A stretch of DNA of 64,000 bases from Pycnococcus provasolii. Its lineage: Eukaryota; Chlorophyta; Pseudoscourfieldiophyceae; Pseudoscourfieldiales. The notes under the pieces were generated by a model. The model saw nothing but the letters and a program-made list of their open reading frames with translations, searched no databases and was not told the DNA's origin. Where the stretch lies: positions 640,395-704,394 of the forward strand of contig CP150563.1 of assembly GCA_049487715.1 (NCBI GenBank). Direction: 5' to 3'. A program made the position numbers and the translations under genes. Below, piece by piece: positions 17,367 to 26,652 of this stretch; the stretch's first letter is position 1; each line of letters opens with the position of its first letter.

Positions 17367-20114
17367 TCAAGATTGCCCAAGCGCCGCACTCATGCGAGCC
17401 TGCAAATCTTGTACGCTACTCGTCAGCTCGGACTCAAACGGCGACGGCGGCGGTGGCGTCACGTTCACGACGGTTGACAAAATGTCGTCGAGCGGCATGG
17501 ACGTGAGTCGGTAGTGATTCGATGCCGCCGTAGGAGCGAGTGACGATGCGTCGTCGCGTCGCACCGCCAGCTGCATCTCAGCTGACTCCAGGCGACGGCG
17601 GAGAGCGTCCACACCCGCCACGCGACGCCACGCTTCAAACGTGCGGCACATCTTGCGGTGAATCCTGCGACGCGTGAATGCAGTCGCCTTGCCTCTGAGG
17701 CGCGCACTACTTGCCGCGGCAGACATGCCCTTAAGCGCGGTTCGAGCCACCACGCGTCGCGCGTGAATTTCCGCAACGACGCCCGCGGCGCCGAGCGGAA
17801 TGTCGTCGAGACGGGCGTGGTGACGCAGCGCGTCCATGCCTCGGCGCATGAGCGCGTCGCGGCGAAACGAGTGTGCGGCAATCATCCCAGCCTGCTCGAG
17901 CTCCGGCGGATAAGAGCTCGCGGAGGTGGCTGATGCGTACCGCCAGCCGCCAAAGCATGCCGCACGACGACACTCGGCGCGCCTCTCAAGCAAGGCATCA
18001 GCCATGGCATGCTTCGCACGGAGTGCGTAGACGCGAGGCATGGAAGAAAGCCAGCGCCTGATGGTGCGTCGCAGCAGGCACCGCCGGGCCAACATGCGTG
18101 CGGCAAGCTCGCGCCGACCCGCGCGCGCCACGGACGTGAGCGCACGCGCCGCGGCTCCCTGCGAGCGTCGAAGCGTCTGCGCCTCAGCTTGTGCGGCACT
18201 CAGGGCCATCTCAAGCTCTTCCACGCGAGACGTGGGAGATCTTGCAGCGTGAGATGGCCGTGGCTTGGAGGAGGTGGCATCATGCGCAGGTGCAGACGCG
18301 ACAGCCCTCTCCGAAGCACGAACGGCTTCCGCAAGGTGCGACGACGGCAAATGCAGCGGTGTGCCAAAGAGCGCCTCGTCGAGTCCGGGGATGGCGCCGT
18401 TTCTACTCGGCGGCGCGGGCGCTGGGAGCGCAGCCGAAGATCGTGGGCGTAAGCTTGGCACGGGGAGCGGAGGAGGAGGTGCCGGCTGCGGTGCCGGACT
18501 GCCTCGTGCGGGATTTGCACTCTGCCTGTGAGCCTCGACGAAGAGAGTACGCGGCGCCGGCGCCGGTGACGGCGAAGGTAGCATCGAATGTGCCGTTGGC
18601 GGCGCCGGCGTGGGCAGCCCAAGCTGGCGTTGCGAAGGCGTTCCGCCCGCGAGGTAGGCGTACCGCACGTCGTCGAGGTCATCGCGAAGCTCGGAAATCA
18701 GCGCCTCGCGTTCGTCGCGCCGCGCCGTCTCCGCAGCCTCAGCGGCTTCCGCCTCCGCAGCCATCGCGCCAGCTGGAGCGCGGCTCGCGTGTCTCTCGAC
18801 AAGCTCGGCGCGCTCCGCGCGCGCATGCTCCACCGATGTTAGCAGCGCTTGGATGCGCGTTTGCTGCGCGCTCATCGCCTTCGCGTAGATGCCGTCCCAT
18901 GCTGCGGCTGCTTTTGGCACCGAGTCGGATGGATCGGGCACGGCACGTGGCGCTTCGTCGGAGAGCACCCGCCGAACAGCGCGCAGGTTCTCGGCATCAA
19001 TCTGCCGTCGATCGGCGTCGTCGAGCGACCCCTCGTAGTCCCACATGCGAAGCATGAGGGCAATGTCCGGAGGCCTTATTGCCGCCGCGGCTGCTCGTTC
19101 GTACCGTCTTGCGGGTGCGTCTCGCGTCAGGTTCATGTCTAGCAACGCCGTTCCTGTTCGCAGAAGCGCCCTGACGCGTGAAATTTTGCGGGCAACGCAC
19201 GTGTTCGAGAACATGAGAGCAAGTGCGTCCGCCTCGCGTCGCACGGCGGGTGCCGCGGCCGCGCGTTCGTCATCCGTCACGGCGCGGCTGTCGAGATGCG
19301 CAAGTTTCGGGAAGAGAATCAGGACGCGTGCACGGTACGTGGGCAGACGCGAAACGGGATTGCCGTCGAGCATGAGACGCGTGAGATGGGGGCACGCCGT
19401 CGCGAGGTCGTGAAGACACTGCACGCCATCGAGCTTGTTGTGCGCGGCGCTGAGCGTTGTCAACGAAGAGAACTGAGCAAGTCCCGCGAGCGAGGTGAGA
19501 CGGTTGCCGGAGAGCAGTGCCATCCGAACGCCTTCGAAACGTGCGGGTAGCTTGTCAATTTCAGAAACCTGCCGTTCCGAGACGTGAATCTTCTGGTTTG
19601 TGAACTGCGACGGGTTCGTGCGAAGAAGCTGGGTGAGTGGTATTGGCGGCAAGCCTGTCGGCTTGGCCGCACTGGACGGCCTTCTCGCGGCGACCGTCTT
19701 AGTAGGAACGACGACGGCTGGCAGAGACGCGCGTCGACGCGCCTCCAGGGGCGGCGCGGTGGACGTCGACGCGGCCGTCGCCGTCGCCGTCGTCTTCACC
19801 GCGATCGCCGTGGTCGACGCGCGACGACGATTCAGCTGCGCAGAAGCTTGCGTGGGTGCATGCACCTGCGCCGTTGGTGCGACGGGCTTCGGCGGCGGCG
19901 GCGCGGGCTTCGGCGTGGGCGTTTCCTCCGCTGGCGCTGGCGTTCGGTGCGTCGCCGACGTTCCGAGCGGAGGTTCAGCGGCGAGCTCCGCGCGCGCGCG
20001 CCTTGCCCTTTCCCCCGTCATCTTCGCGAGGTTTTTTTCAGCGTACGACCCTCCCGCCGTCGCTTCAGCGCGCGTGGCCGTCGGCCCGGCCGGTGGCGCC
20101 GCGCCCGTGGGCAT
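17367..20114 (-). CDS. Leucine-rich-repeat protein with Sfi1-like C-terminal repeats
   Basis: The 915-residue product has an Ala/Pro/Arg-rich N-terminus. A short leucine-rich region follows at about 185-290 (MALLSGNRLTSL, SLTTLSAAHNKLDG, LTRLMLDGNPVSRLP, LILFPKLAHLDSRAV), ending in an LRR cap like those of centrosomal and ciliary LRR proteins (SDS22/LRRC type). The middle is low-complexity with helices. The C-terminal part (about 655-845) has repeated basic helices with Trp (IRRWLSSM, FGGWRYA, FEAWRRVAG) resembling Sfi1 centrin-binding repeats. A centriole or basal-body role is inferred. The ATG at 20114 is the first in frame; the frame stays open a little further upstream from a TTG at 20153. 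Confidence 0.65.
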   Translation of the reverse strand: MPTGAAPPAGPTATRAEATAGGSYAEKNLAKMTGERARRARAELAAEPPLGTSATHRTPAPAEETPTPKPAPPPPKPVAPTAQVHAPTQASAQLNRRRASTTAIAVKTTATATAASTSTAPPLEARRRASLPAVVVPTKTVAARRPSSAAKPTGLPPIPLTQLLRTNPSQFTNQKIHVSERQVSEIDKLPARFEGVRMALLSGNRLTSLAGLAQFSSLTTLSAAHNKLDGVQCLHDLATACPHLTRLMLDGNPVSRLPTYRARVLILFPKLAHLDSRAVTDDERAAAAPAVRREADALALMFSNTCVARKISRVRALLRTGTALLDMNLTRDAPARRYERAAAAAIRPPDIALMLRMWDYEGSLDDADRRQIDAENLRAVRRVLSDEAPRAVPDPSDSVPKAAAAWDGIYAKAMSAQQTRIQALLTSVEHARAERAELVERHASRAPAGAMAAEAEAAEAAETARRDEREALISELRDDLDDVRYAYLAGGTPSQRQLGLPTPAPPTAHSMLPSPSPAPAPRTLFVEAHRQSANPARGSPAPQPAPPPPLPVPSLRPRSSAALPAPAPPSRNGAIPGLDEALFGTPLHLPSSHLAEAVRASERAVASAPAHDATSSKPRPSHAARSPTSRVEELEMALSAAQAEAQTLRRSQGAAARALTSVARAGRRELAARMLARRCLLRRTIRRWLSSMPRVYALRAKHAMADALLERRAECRRAACFGGWRYASATSASSYPPELEQAGMIAAHSFRRDALMRRGMDALRHHARLDDIPLGAAGVVAEIHARRVVARTALKGMSAAASSARLRGKATAFTRRRIHRKMCRTFEAWRRVAGVDALRRRLESAEMQLAVRRDDASSLAPTAASNHYRLTSMPLDDILSTVVNVTPPPPSPFESELTSSVQDLQARMSAALGQS

Positions 20115-20223
20115 GGAGAGGGCTGCTTTCGCTTCTATAGGTATAAAGTCCAAGGCCGCTTTGACCGACCAGTTCGTCCCACGGGCACGGCAGCAGGGAG
20201 GACGAGGTTTGAAAACACATGCG

Positions 20224-20264
20224 AACCCTAACCCTAACCCTAACCCTAACCCCTAACCCTAACC
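20224..20264 (-). repeat. Interstitial telomere repeat (CCCTAA array)
   Basis: About six CCCTAA units lie in tandem with one CCCCTAA variant, in the opposite orientation to the terminal TTAGGG array. The array starts 110 bp upstream of the LRR/Sfi1-like start codon. It may be a promoter telobox cluster or a scar of telomere sequence inserted at a break. Confidence 0.85.
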
Positions 20265-20741
20265 GTATTGCCCTATGGATAGACCTCTTCCTTGGTCGTT
20301 CCTTCCCTCCCTCTCCTTCGGCTTCGGACTCCTTTTCTTTCCTTCCTCCACTCCTCGTCCTCGAGCAAGTTTTACTCCCGACTTGACTGCATGAGCTCCC
20401 GCCAGATGGCAGATGGCTAAACTACACAATGCGCGCTCCTTCTCCTCCTCCTCCTCCTCCTCCTTCTCTCCCTGAAACTCGGAAGGGGAGAAAGAAAGGG
20501 CAAAGGGGGAGGGCAAGGAGAGGCGCCAGGCACGGAAACTGACCAGGTAAACTTTAAACTTCTAGTAGTACTACTCATACCAGGCTGCCAGGTGGGCCCC
20601 GGAAACCTGTGGGGGAGGCGCCATTTAAAATCATTAATTCATGCTGCCCGAGTGCCCGTCGGATCGCTGGCACCTGGAATCCCCTCCTGGAAAGGGGAAT
20701 CCCTCCCTCCTTGCTCAAAGGCAAAGGATTGCTTGCTGTGT

Positions 20742-20763
20742 CGTGGTAAGAATACTTACCACG
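20742..20763. repeat. Inverted repeat in a divergent promoter
   Basis: CGTGGTAAG (20742-20750) and CTTACCACG (20755-20763) are perfect inverted copies around AATA. A dimeric DNA-binding-protein site or a small hairpin is possible. Confidence 0.5.
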
Positions 20764-21091
20764 TAAAGTGAAAATTTGAATGCCCGCCTGGCACTGCCCA
20801 GGACGGACAAGGAGGAGGGACGGACCACCCACTCCCCTGAATACTGAATACTAGCCTGATAGGCAGCTCTCACACGCCAGCAAAGAGAGGCCCTGAGGTG
20901 CCCTGAGCTCCCCTCCTCCGTCCCTTTCCAAACCGCTTTGTGCAAGGTGGGTGAATTCATTTGGGTGCCCCCTCCCCTCCCCCTGTGAGGTGGGAAGGTG
21001 CGAGGGGACGCGCGCCCCTCCCGACATTCTTGGTTTCATTTTCCCCCCAGGCAGCTGGCATTCTTCACGCATTTACCTTTATTCTTACCTC

Positions 21092-24000
21092 ATGGCCGAC
21101 GAGTCCTCCTCCTCGTCGTCGTCGAACCTGGCCCTCCTGCGCCAGCTCGGCCGAGGGGCCTTGCTGTGGGTCACCACCACCTCCTCAACAAAGCAGGCCG
21201 CCGCCGGTGCAGGGGCCAACCCCTCGTCCTTGTACACCTCCGCCACGCTCTTAGCGGTGGCCGAAGACGCCGTCAAAGTGCGCGTCGAAGGCGAGGATGG
21301 CGCGCAGACCATACCCGTCGCGCGCGTCAAGCCCGCCAACCCGGACATACTCGCGGCGTCGCCGGACCTCGCGCAGCTCTCGTACCTCAACGAACCGAGC
21401 GTCGTGCACAACCTTAACGAAAGGTACGACAAGGGGAACATATACACGCGCGCGGGGCCTGTGCTCGTGGCGGTGAACCCGTTCAAGCGGCTTCCTGAGC
21501 TGTATGGCACGGAGGCGATGACGGCGTTCGCCAACGGGCAGGCGTCCAGCAGCGAGCCGCACATCTTCGCGACTGCGCACCGCGCCTTCAAGTCCATGGC
21601 GGAGGACGGTGCGGCGCAGAGCGTGGTGATCAGCGGCGAGTCTGGCGCGGGAAAGACGGAAAGCACGAAGCACGCCATGCAGTACCTCGCCATGCTCGCG
21701 GGAAGCACGTCGGAGGCTGGAGAGATGGAGGTGGACGACGTAGAGGCACAGGTTCTCGACATCAACCCGGTACTCGAGGCGTTTGGAAATGCGAAGACGC
21801 TTCGCAACAACAACAGCAGCCGATTTGGGAAGCTGATTCGCATCCACTTCGCCCGACCGGCAGCTGGCAGCACCATCTCGCCTTCGATCGTCGGAGCGGG
21901 ACTGAGCACGTATCTTCTTGAGAAGAGCCGCGTCGCAAGCCAGTCCGAAGGTGAGAGGTCTTACCACGTGTTCTACCAGCTCTGCGCGGGAGCTAGCGAA
22001 GCTGAGCGCAAGCGCCTTCGCCTGCGCGCTTCCGACGGCTTCAAGTCCATCTCCGGCGGAAACTGTCACACCATCGCCGGCGTCGACGATGCGGCCATGT
22101 ACGGAACGCTGTGCAAGGCTATGAGCTGCGTGGGCCTCTCTGAGACGGAGACGTCGGCTGCGATGGATGTGGTGGCCTCTATCCTCTGGCTCGGCGAGGT
22201 GCAATTCTCTGGCGGAGACGAGGCACAGGTCAGCGATGGCGTCGACGGAACGCTCGCGAACGCAGCTGCGCTGCTCGGATGCGACGCCGCCGCTCTTGCC
22301 AAGGCGCTAGCCGTGCGCAGCATCTCCGTGCGATCCGAGGTGATTGAGCAGAGTCTCACGGAGGCGCAGGCTGCGGACACGCGCGATGCACTCAGCAAGA
22401 CGCTGTACGCGTCGCTGTTTACGTGGATGTGCAACCGCATCAACGAGCGCCTAGCGGAGAGCGAGGAGCGCGTCAAGCGAGGAGTTTCGTGTGCGGGCGG
22501 CATTGCGGACGTTAACATCCTTGACATCTACGGATTTGAGAGCTTCGACAAGAACAGCATGGAGCAGCTGCTCATCAACCTGGCGAACGAAAAGCTGCAG
22601 GGGCAATTCAACACGCACCTGTTCAAGCTTGAGCAGGCTGAGTACGAGAGCGAGGGCATCGACTGGACGCGCATCGAGTGGGTTGACAACCAGCCGTGCC
22701 TTGATCTCATCGAGAGCCGCAAGCCTGCCGGCCTGCTCGCCCTGCTGGACGAGGAGTGCTTGATGCCGAAGACGACGGACGTGAGCCTGTGCGAAAAGTA
22801 CGCGTCTCAGTGCAGCGCAAACCCTCACTTCCGCAAGAACAAGCGCATGCCCACTGGTTTTGAGGTGAAGCACTTTGCCGGCGATGTCATGTACGATACC
22901 ACGGGATGGCTCGAGAAGAATCGCGACGCCATTTCGGCTGACGTGAAGTCGGTGCTCACGGAGGCGAACCATGCGCTCGTTCCGGCACTTGGAGCGCTGA
23001 TGAGCAGTGGCGTGGATCCGAGCGCACGCCGCGGGTCGAGCAAGTCTGTCGACACGGTGGGAAGTCGATTCCGATCGCAGCTTGCGGACCTCATCAAGCT
23101 GCTTGACGGCACAAGCCTCCACTTCGTGCGATGCATCAAGCCCAACCCAAGGCAAGCACCCGACGATTTCGACGCGAGTCTGGTGTTGAACCAGCTTCGA
23201 TGCTGCGGTGTGCTCGAGGTGGTTCGCATCTCCAGCGCGGGCTATCCCACGCGGTACGAGTACCAAGGCTTTCTCGGTCGCTACATGTTCCTGCTTCCGC
23301 CGGAAGTGCAGCGCAAGGCTAGCGCAGGCGACGCGGCTTCCGCGACACGCGTCGTTCTGAGGCATTTTGGCGTGAAGTCCGAGTCGTTCCAGTGTGGACG
23401 CACGAAGGTGTTCCTGCGCGCTGGTAGCCTGGGTGCACTCGAGGACCTTAGAAGGCGCACCGTCGGTGCCGTGATTACGTGCCAGGCGTGCGCACGAGGT
23501 GCCATAGCTCGGCGAAAGTACCTGAAACAGCGCGCAGCAGTCACCAGAATGCAGAGCATTGCGCGCGGCTATGCCGCTCGCATCTATGTCCAGGAACTGC
23601 GCATGAAGCATCATGCCGCGACGATGATTCAGTGTTACACGCGAGGCATGTTTGCGCGCACTGCGTTCAACGAGGACTACCTCTGCGTTATCGACGCGCA
23701 GATGGCGATTCGAAGGTGGTTGTTTGCACACCGCGTCAGGAAGCGTGCGGCTCTACGCGAGCAGATGGAGCGCGAAGCGATGGAGCTTGCGATGCAAGAG
23801 CAAAAGGTTGAACGGGATGTGCCGGTATTCCGCGACAACGCTCTTTACGAAGAACAGTACGTGGAGGTCGAAGCGGTTCAGATTCACCACCACCATCAGC
23901 AGCAGCCCGTCCCTGCAACTGCCGGTGCTGCCGCCATCGCCGCCGCCACGCCTGGATCGACCGCTGCACCGTCGATAAATCCGGATTGGCAGGTGGCGAA

Positions 24001-24790
24001 GGCGCCTGCGCCAACGCCATTGGTGAGTGCACATGTTCCTGCTCCGCCCGCGGTGAGCCCGGCGGCGGCAGCGGATCCCGCAGTTGTCCATATGATTGCT
24101 GAGCGTGAGCAGCTTCATCGGCACATTACGGTGCTCACCGAGCAGCTGCGCCACGAAAGTGCGCTGAGGGAAGAGTACGCTTTTCGTCTTGAAGAGTCGG
24201 AGGAACAGTGGGCGGCTCAACTTGGTGCCCTGCGCGAGAGCTTGGCAACGGCACGTCGAGCGCTAGGTGGCGAGGAGGTGGACATTCGTGGCAACGGCAG
24301 CCCGACATTTTCTGGCGACTCCGCGGACTCTGCCGTTGGCCTTGGACACTACCACACGAATGGCGGCGCTAAGATGACCGCGAAGCTGCCCGCGGGACTC
24401 AGCGCGGTGAACAGCCTGCAAGCTGAGTTTGAGAGGCGCAGCGCGGTTCTTGACGACGACACGATGTTCATAAGCGAAGTGAAGGAGGCTGCTGGCAACG
24501 GCGACTGGTTTGCCGATCTCGACCCTGAGCGCGAGCTCGCGAATCTGAAGCAGCGATTTCAGGGCTGGAAGCGAGAGTTCAAGCTTCGTCTGGCGGACAC
24601 GGCAATGGTGCTCAAGAAAATGTCGAAGCAGAAGAAGATGGCGAGGAGGCAGGATGCGGCATTTGAGGGTGCGATGGGTGCGGCAATGAAACAGGTGGAA
24701 GCAGGAAATGGAGGCGCAGCGGCAGCGGCAGCCCGTCCGGCATCGGCGGGCCTCTTTGGCGGCGTGTTCGGACGACGTTCCAAGCAGTGA
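21092..24790 (+). CDS. Unconventional myosin heavy chain, class VIII-like
   Basis: The 1232-residue actin motor is encoded by one exon. The head spans about 90-775: LAQLSYLNEPSVVHNLNERY, AGPVLVAVNPFK, P-loop GESGAGKT (182-189), switch I NNNSSRFGKL, switch II DIYGFESFDKNS, and LHFVRCIKPN near the actin site. The neck (about 790-885) has four IQ-like motifs (CQACARGAIARRKY, MQSIARGYAARIY, MIQCYTRGMFAR, AQMAIRRWLF). The tail has a His/Ala/Pro-rich linker, a coiled coil (about 990-1055) and a basic C-terminus. The QLSYLNEPSV block and total length resemble plant class VIII myosins more than class XI, and no DIL or MyTH4-FERM domain is seen. Class is inferred from memory. The ATG at 21092 gives the cleanest N-terminus. 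A shared 3' element follows the stop. Confidence 0.88.
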   Translation: MADESSSSSSSNLALLRQLGRGALLWVTTTSSTKQAAAGAGANPSSLYTSATLLAVAEDAVKVRVEGEDGAQTIPVARVKPANPDILAASPDLAQLSYLNEPSVVHNLNERYDKGNIYTRAGPVLVAVNPFKRLPELYGTEAMTAFANGQASSSEPHIFATAHRAFKSMAEDGAAQSVVISGESGAGKTESTKHAMQYLAMLAGSTSEAGEMEVDDVEAQVLDINPVLEAFGNAKTLRNNNSSRFGKLIRIHFARPAAGSTISPSIVGAGLSTYLLEKSRVASQSEGERSYHVFYQLCAGASEAERKRLRLRASDGFKSISGGNCHTIAGVDDAAMYGTLCKAMSCVGLSETETSAAMDVVASILWLGEVQFSGGDEAQVSDGVDGTLANAAALLGCDAAALAKALAVRSISVRSEVIEQSLTEAQAADTRDALSKTLYASLFTWMCNRINERLAESEERVKRGVSCAGGIADVNILDIYGFESFDKNSMEQLLINLANEKLQGQFNTHLFKLEQAEYESEGIDWTRIEWVDNQPCLDLIESRKPAGLLALLDEECLMPKTTDVSLCEKYASQCSANPHFRKNKRMPTGFEVKHFAGDVMYDTTGWLEKNRDAISADVKSVLTEANHALVPALGALMSSGVDPSARRGSSKSVDTVGSRFRSQLADLIKLLDGTSLHFVRCIKPNPRQAPDDFDASLVLNQLRCCGVLEVVRISSAGYPTRYEYQGFLGRYMFLLPPEVQRKASAGDAASATRVVLRHFGVKSESFQCGRTKVFLRAGSLGALEDLRRRTVGAVITCQACARGAIARRKYLKQRAAVTRMQSIARGYAARIYVQELRMKHHAATMIQCYTRGMFARTAFNEDYLCVIDAQMAIRRWLFAHRVRKRAALREQMEREAMELAMQEQKVERDVPVFRDNALYEEQYVEVEAVQIHHHHQQQPVPATAGAAAIAAATPGSTAAPSINPDWQVAKAPAPTPLVSAHVPAPPAVSPAAAADPAVVHMIAEREQLHRHITVLTEQLRHESALREEYAFRLEESEEQWAAQLGALRESLATARRALGGEEVDIRGNGSPTFSGDSADSAVGLGHYHTNGGAKMTAKLPAGLSAVNSLQAEFERRSAVLDDDTMFISEVKEAAGNGDWFADLDPERELANLKQRFQGWKREFKLRLADTAMVLKKMSKQKKMARRQDAAFEGAMGAAMKQVEAGNGGAAAAAARPASAGLFGGVFGRRSKQ

Positions 24791-24805
24791 AAAAAAAAAA
24801 AAGCC

Positions 24806-24842
24806 GTGAGATCCCTCATTCAGTAATGAAGTTGCACTTTAG
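24806..24842 (+). promoter_or_regulatory. Shared 3' element, copy A (after myosin)
   Basis: Just past the stop codon and an A-run, the sense strand reads GAGATC, then CCTCATTCAGTAATGAAGT, then TGCACTTTAG. Closely similar sequences follow or overlap the stops of the PPO-like, pseudouridine synthase and GNAT genes, each in sense orientation. Confidence 0.65.
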
Positions 24843-25008
24843 TTTGTCCAACGTTCGTCTATTTCACAACACCGTTCACTTTCACCACCCAGCCCCATTC
24901 AATGGCGCCAATTTCGCAGCGCGTTTTGTGCACGGCGCCGGTGACTTCGAAGGGTGCTACTAGGTGCTACATTGGTGGTCGTGTTGAAAAACTAAATTAC
25001 TTGGTACT

Positions 25009-25914
25009 TCACAATGCCTCCAACTGCTTTAGTAGCTGCTCCTGCTCCGAAAAAAACTTCATGGCGGCTGTTGCCTTTTGCATCACGTCGACGTAGTTGC
25101 CTGGAACGCGGCGGTTCGGCCGTATCCCTCGCATTTTGATTTTTTCGGGCGCGGTTTTTTTCGCCGCGAACAAGCTGGTGGCTGGTGTGGATGGCTTGCT
25201 CGGCATCTCCTCCACCGTGGGCAAGCTTCCAAGCCTGTACAAGGACGGCGACGCACTCTTGAGCGGCGATCGGGACCTAAGGGTGCTTCTCGTGCTCGGT
25301 CTCGAGCTTGGTAGGCTAGGCACTGGCAGTGTCGATGCGTTCGAGCCGGTTGTGGAGGGCCTTTCATCCTTGATGGTCATCATTGCCAGCCGGTGCGCCT
25401 TTTCTCTCTGGTCTCGGCGTATTTTCCCTTCGTCGACCCACCGCTTGTGAGTTCGCACCTCCACATCAATTTGCCTCTCCTTTGACTTTTTCCTAAGTTC
25501 TCTCAACTTCATGTACTTGCCCAAGTCCGCGCTCCCCCTCCATATGTTGACGCGCGAGCTTCCCTCGACGCCCAATCGTGGCAAGCTCGGCCCGAAACCT
25601 CTCAAGCTTGCTGTAGCTGTGGTGTTCGGCCTTGTTGGCGACGGCACGCGAACGCTGAGTCTGTTGTACGAGCGCGCGGAGAGCGGGTGGTTATCGTCGG
25701 TGAAGACTCGGTTGAGACCGTCGAGAGGCACAGGCATGGAGGAGAACACGCTTGACGACTCCTGGCTTAGGCTTATTCTGTCGAGTGCGTTGTATTGGCT
25801 GACAAGCGCGGGCCCTCCTCCTCCTCCGTGCGTGTTGGAGTTGAGGTTGAAGTCGAGCTTTCTGTGCGCGGGTTGTCCTATGAACGGCGGCGGCGACGCG
25901 GGCGGCGGCGCCAT
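25009..25914 (-). CDS. Basic Ser/Pro-rich protein, unrecognised
   Basis: I do not recognise the family. The 301-residue product from ATG 25914 starts MAPPPASPPPFIGQPAHRKLDFNL-like (Pro-rich). It has a Lys/Arg-rich helical stretch (about 140-195, YMKLRELRKKSKERQID), a long Ser/Thr/Pro-rich disordered part, and a more ordered C-terminus (IKMRGIRPNRRVPGNY, then a helix ending LLKQLEAL). The pattern of a basic helix plus a conserved-looking tail is common in microtubule-associated or basal-body proteins, but this is only a composition argument. It is tail-to-tail with myosin and head-to-head with the Sfi1-like gene. The open frame extends further upstream; this ATG is preferred because the preceding part is unlike protein. 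Confidence 0.6.
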   Translation of the reverse strand: MAPPPASPPPFIGQPAHRKLDFNLNSNTHGGGGGPALVSQYNALDRISLSQESSSVFSSMPVPLDGLNRVFTDDNHPLSARSYNRLSVRVPSPTRPNTTATASLRGFGPSLPRLGVEGSSRVNIWRGSADLGKYMKLRELRKKSKERQIDVEVRTHKRWVDEGKIRRDQREKAHRLAMMTIKDERPSTTGSNASTLPVPSLPSSRPSTRSTLRSRSPLKSASPSLYRLGSLPTVEEMPSKPSTPATSLFAAKKTAPEKIKMRGIRPNRRVPGNYVDVMQKATAAMKFFSEQEQLLKQLEAL

Positions 25915-26652
25915 GTGTAAGGTATCTATCGTAGTATCTACCCTAGCTAGCGCAACAAGTGAGGGATGGCCTTCATTCGGTTTGCGTTCGCGTGCGTGCT
26001 GTTCGCGCGCAACCAGGACCCCTATGCACAGTACTGTAAGGTCGGACAGCATAGGGAGGGCTTCCCCCCTAACAAAGGTTCCCTGACCTACAGTAAGGTT
26101 AAGGTGATTGCTTGATGAGTTGATGGGAGGGAGGGAATGCACTTGTCGTCGTGCAGTGCACTTCCTACCCGGTAATACAGTTCGGACCTATTTAGTATTT
26201 ACCACCCCACCCACCAGGCTGCCAGGAGGAGGAGTGGTTTGTACAGTTTATTACACAGGTGTGTTACAGTACAATTTACAAAGGGCGTGCGGGTTGGAAT
26301 TGCGAATTGCGGGGAAAGGGTTAAGGGTTCGCCTTCCCCCCCGGGCAGCCCCTGGGGGCGTTTTGCTCGCTCATGGCATTATTGATCTGTATTTTACCAC
26401 TCCACATAGTACATAGTCTACTCCAAAATGGGTGCCCCAAACCTTTCTGTAATTTTAATGGGGAGCCGGGAGACGAACACAACACAACACAGCAGTACTG
26501 TACAACACAACAAGGCAGTTAAAGGATCCGACGACTGGTCGACGACCCCCCTCTTTCGGTCTTTCCCCTCATCGGCGCTCTTAGTAGTCGCCCTTTCTCG
26601 CCTCTCCTCCTCCTCCTTCCGTGTCATCATTATCGCTACTTATCACAGTAAT
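25915..26652. promoter_or_regulatory. Divergent intergenic region, no gene seen
   Basis: A pyrimidine-rich tract (26585-26625) precedes the plus-strand Sfi1-like gene. A CAGGCTGCCAGG motif near 26216 recurs near 20581 in another divergent intergenic region. No coding frame is convincing. Confidence 0.4.

Larger units (their letters stand above)
20115..21091. promoter_or_regulatory. Divergent promoter region with interstitial telomere repeat and palindrome
   Basis: It lies between the LRR/Sfi1-like gene (minus) and the myosin gene (plus). It holds a CCCTAA array (20224-20264), pyrimidine-rich DNA at 20280-20345 and 20440-20475, and a 9-bp inverted repeat at 20742-20763. No gene was found. Confidence 0.5.

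Noticed and set aside
22451-23731. A 426-codon minus-strand frame inside the myosin gene
   Set aside because: Antisense shadow; the plus-strand frame carries all myosin motifs and the shadow has no recognisable domain.
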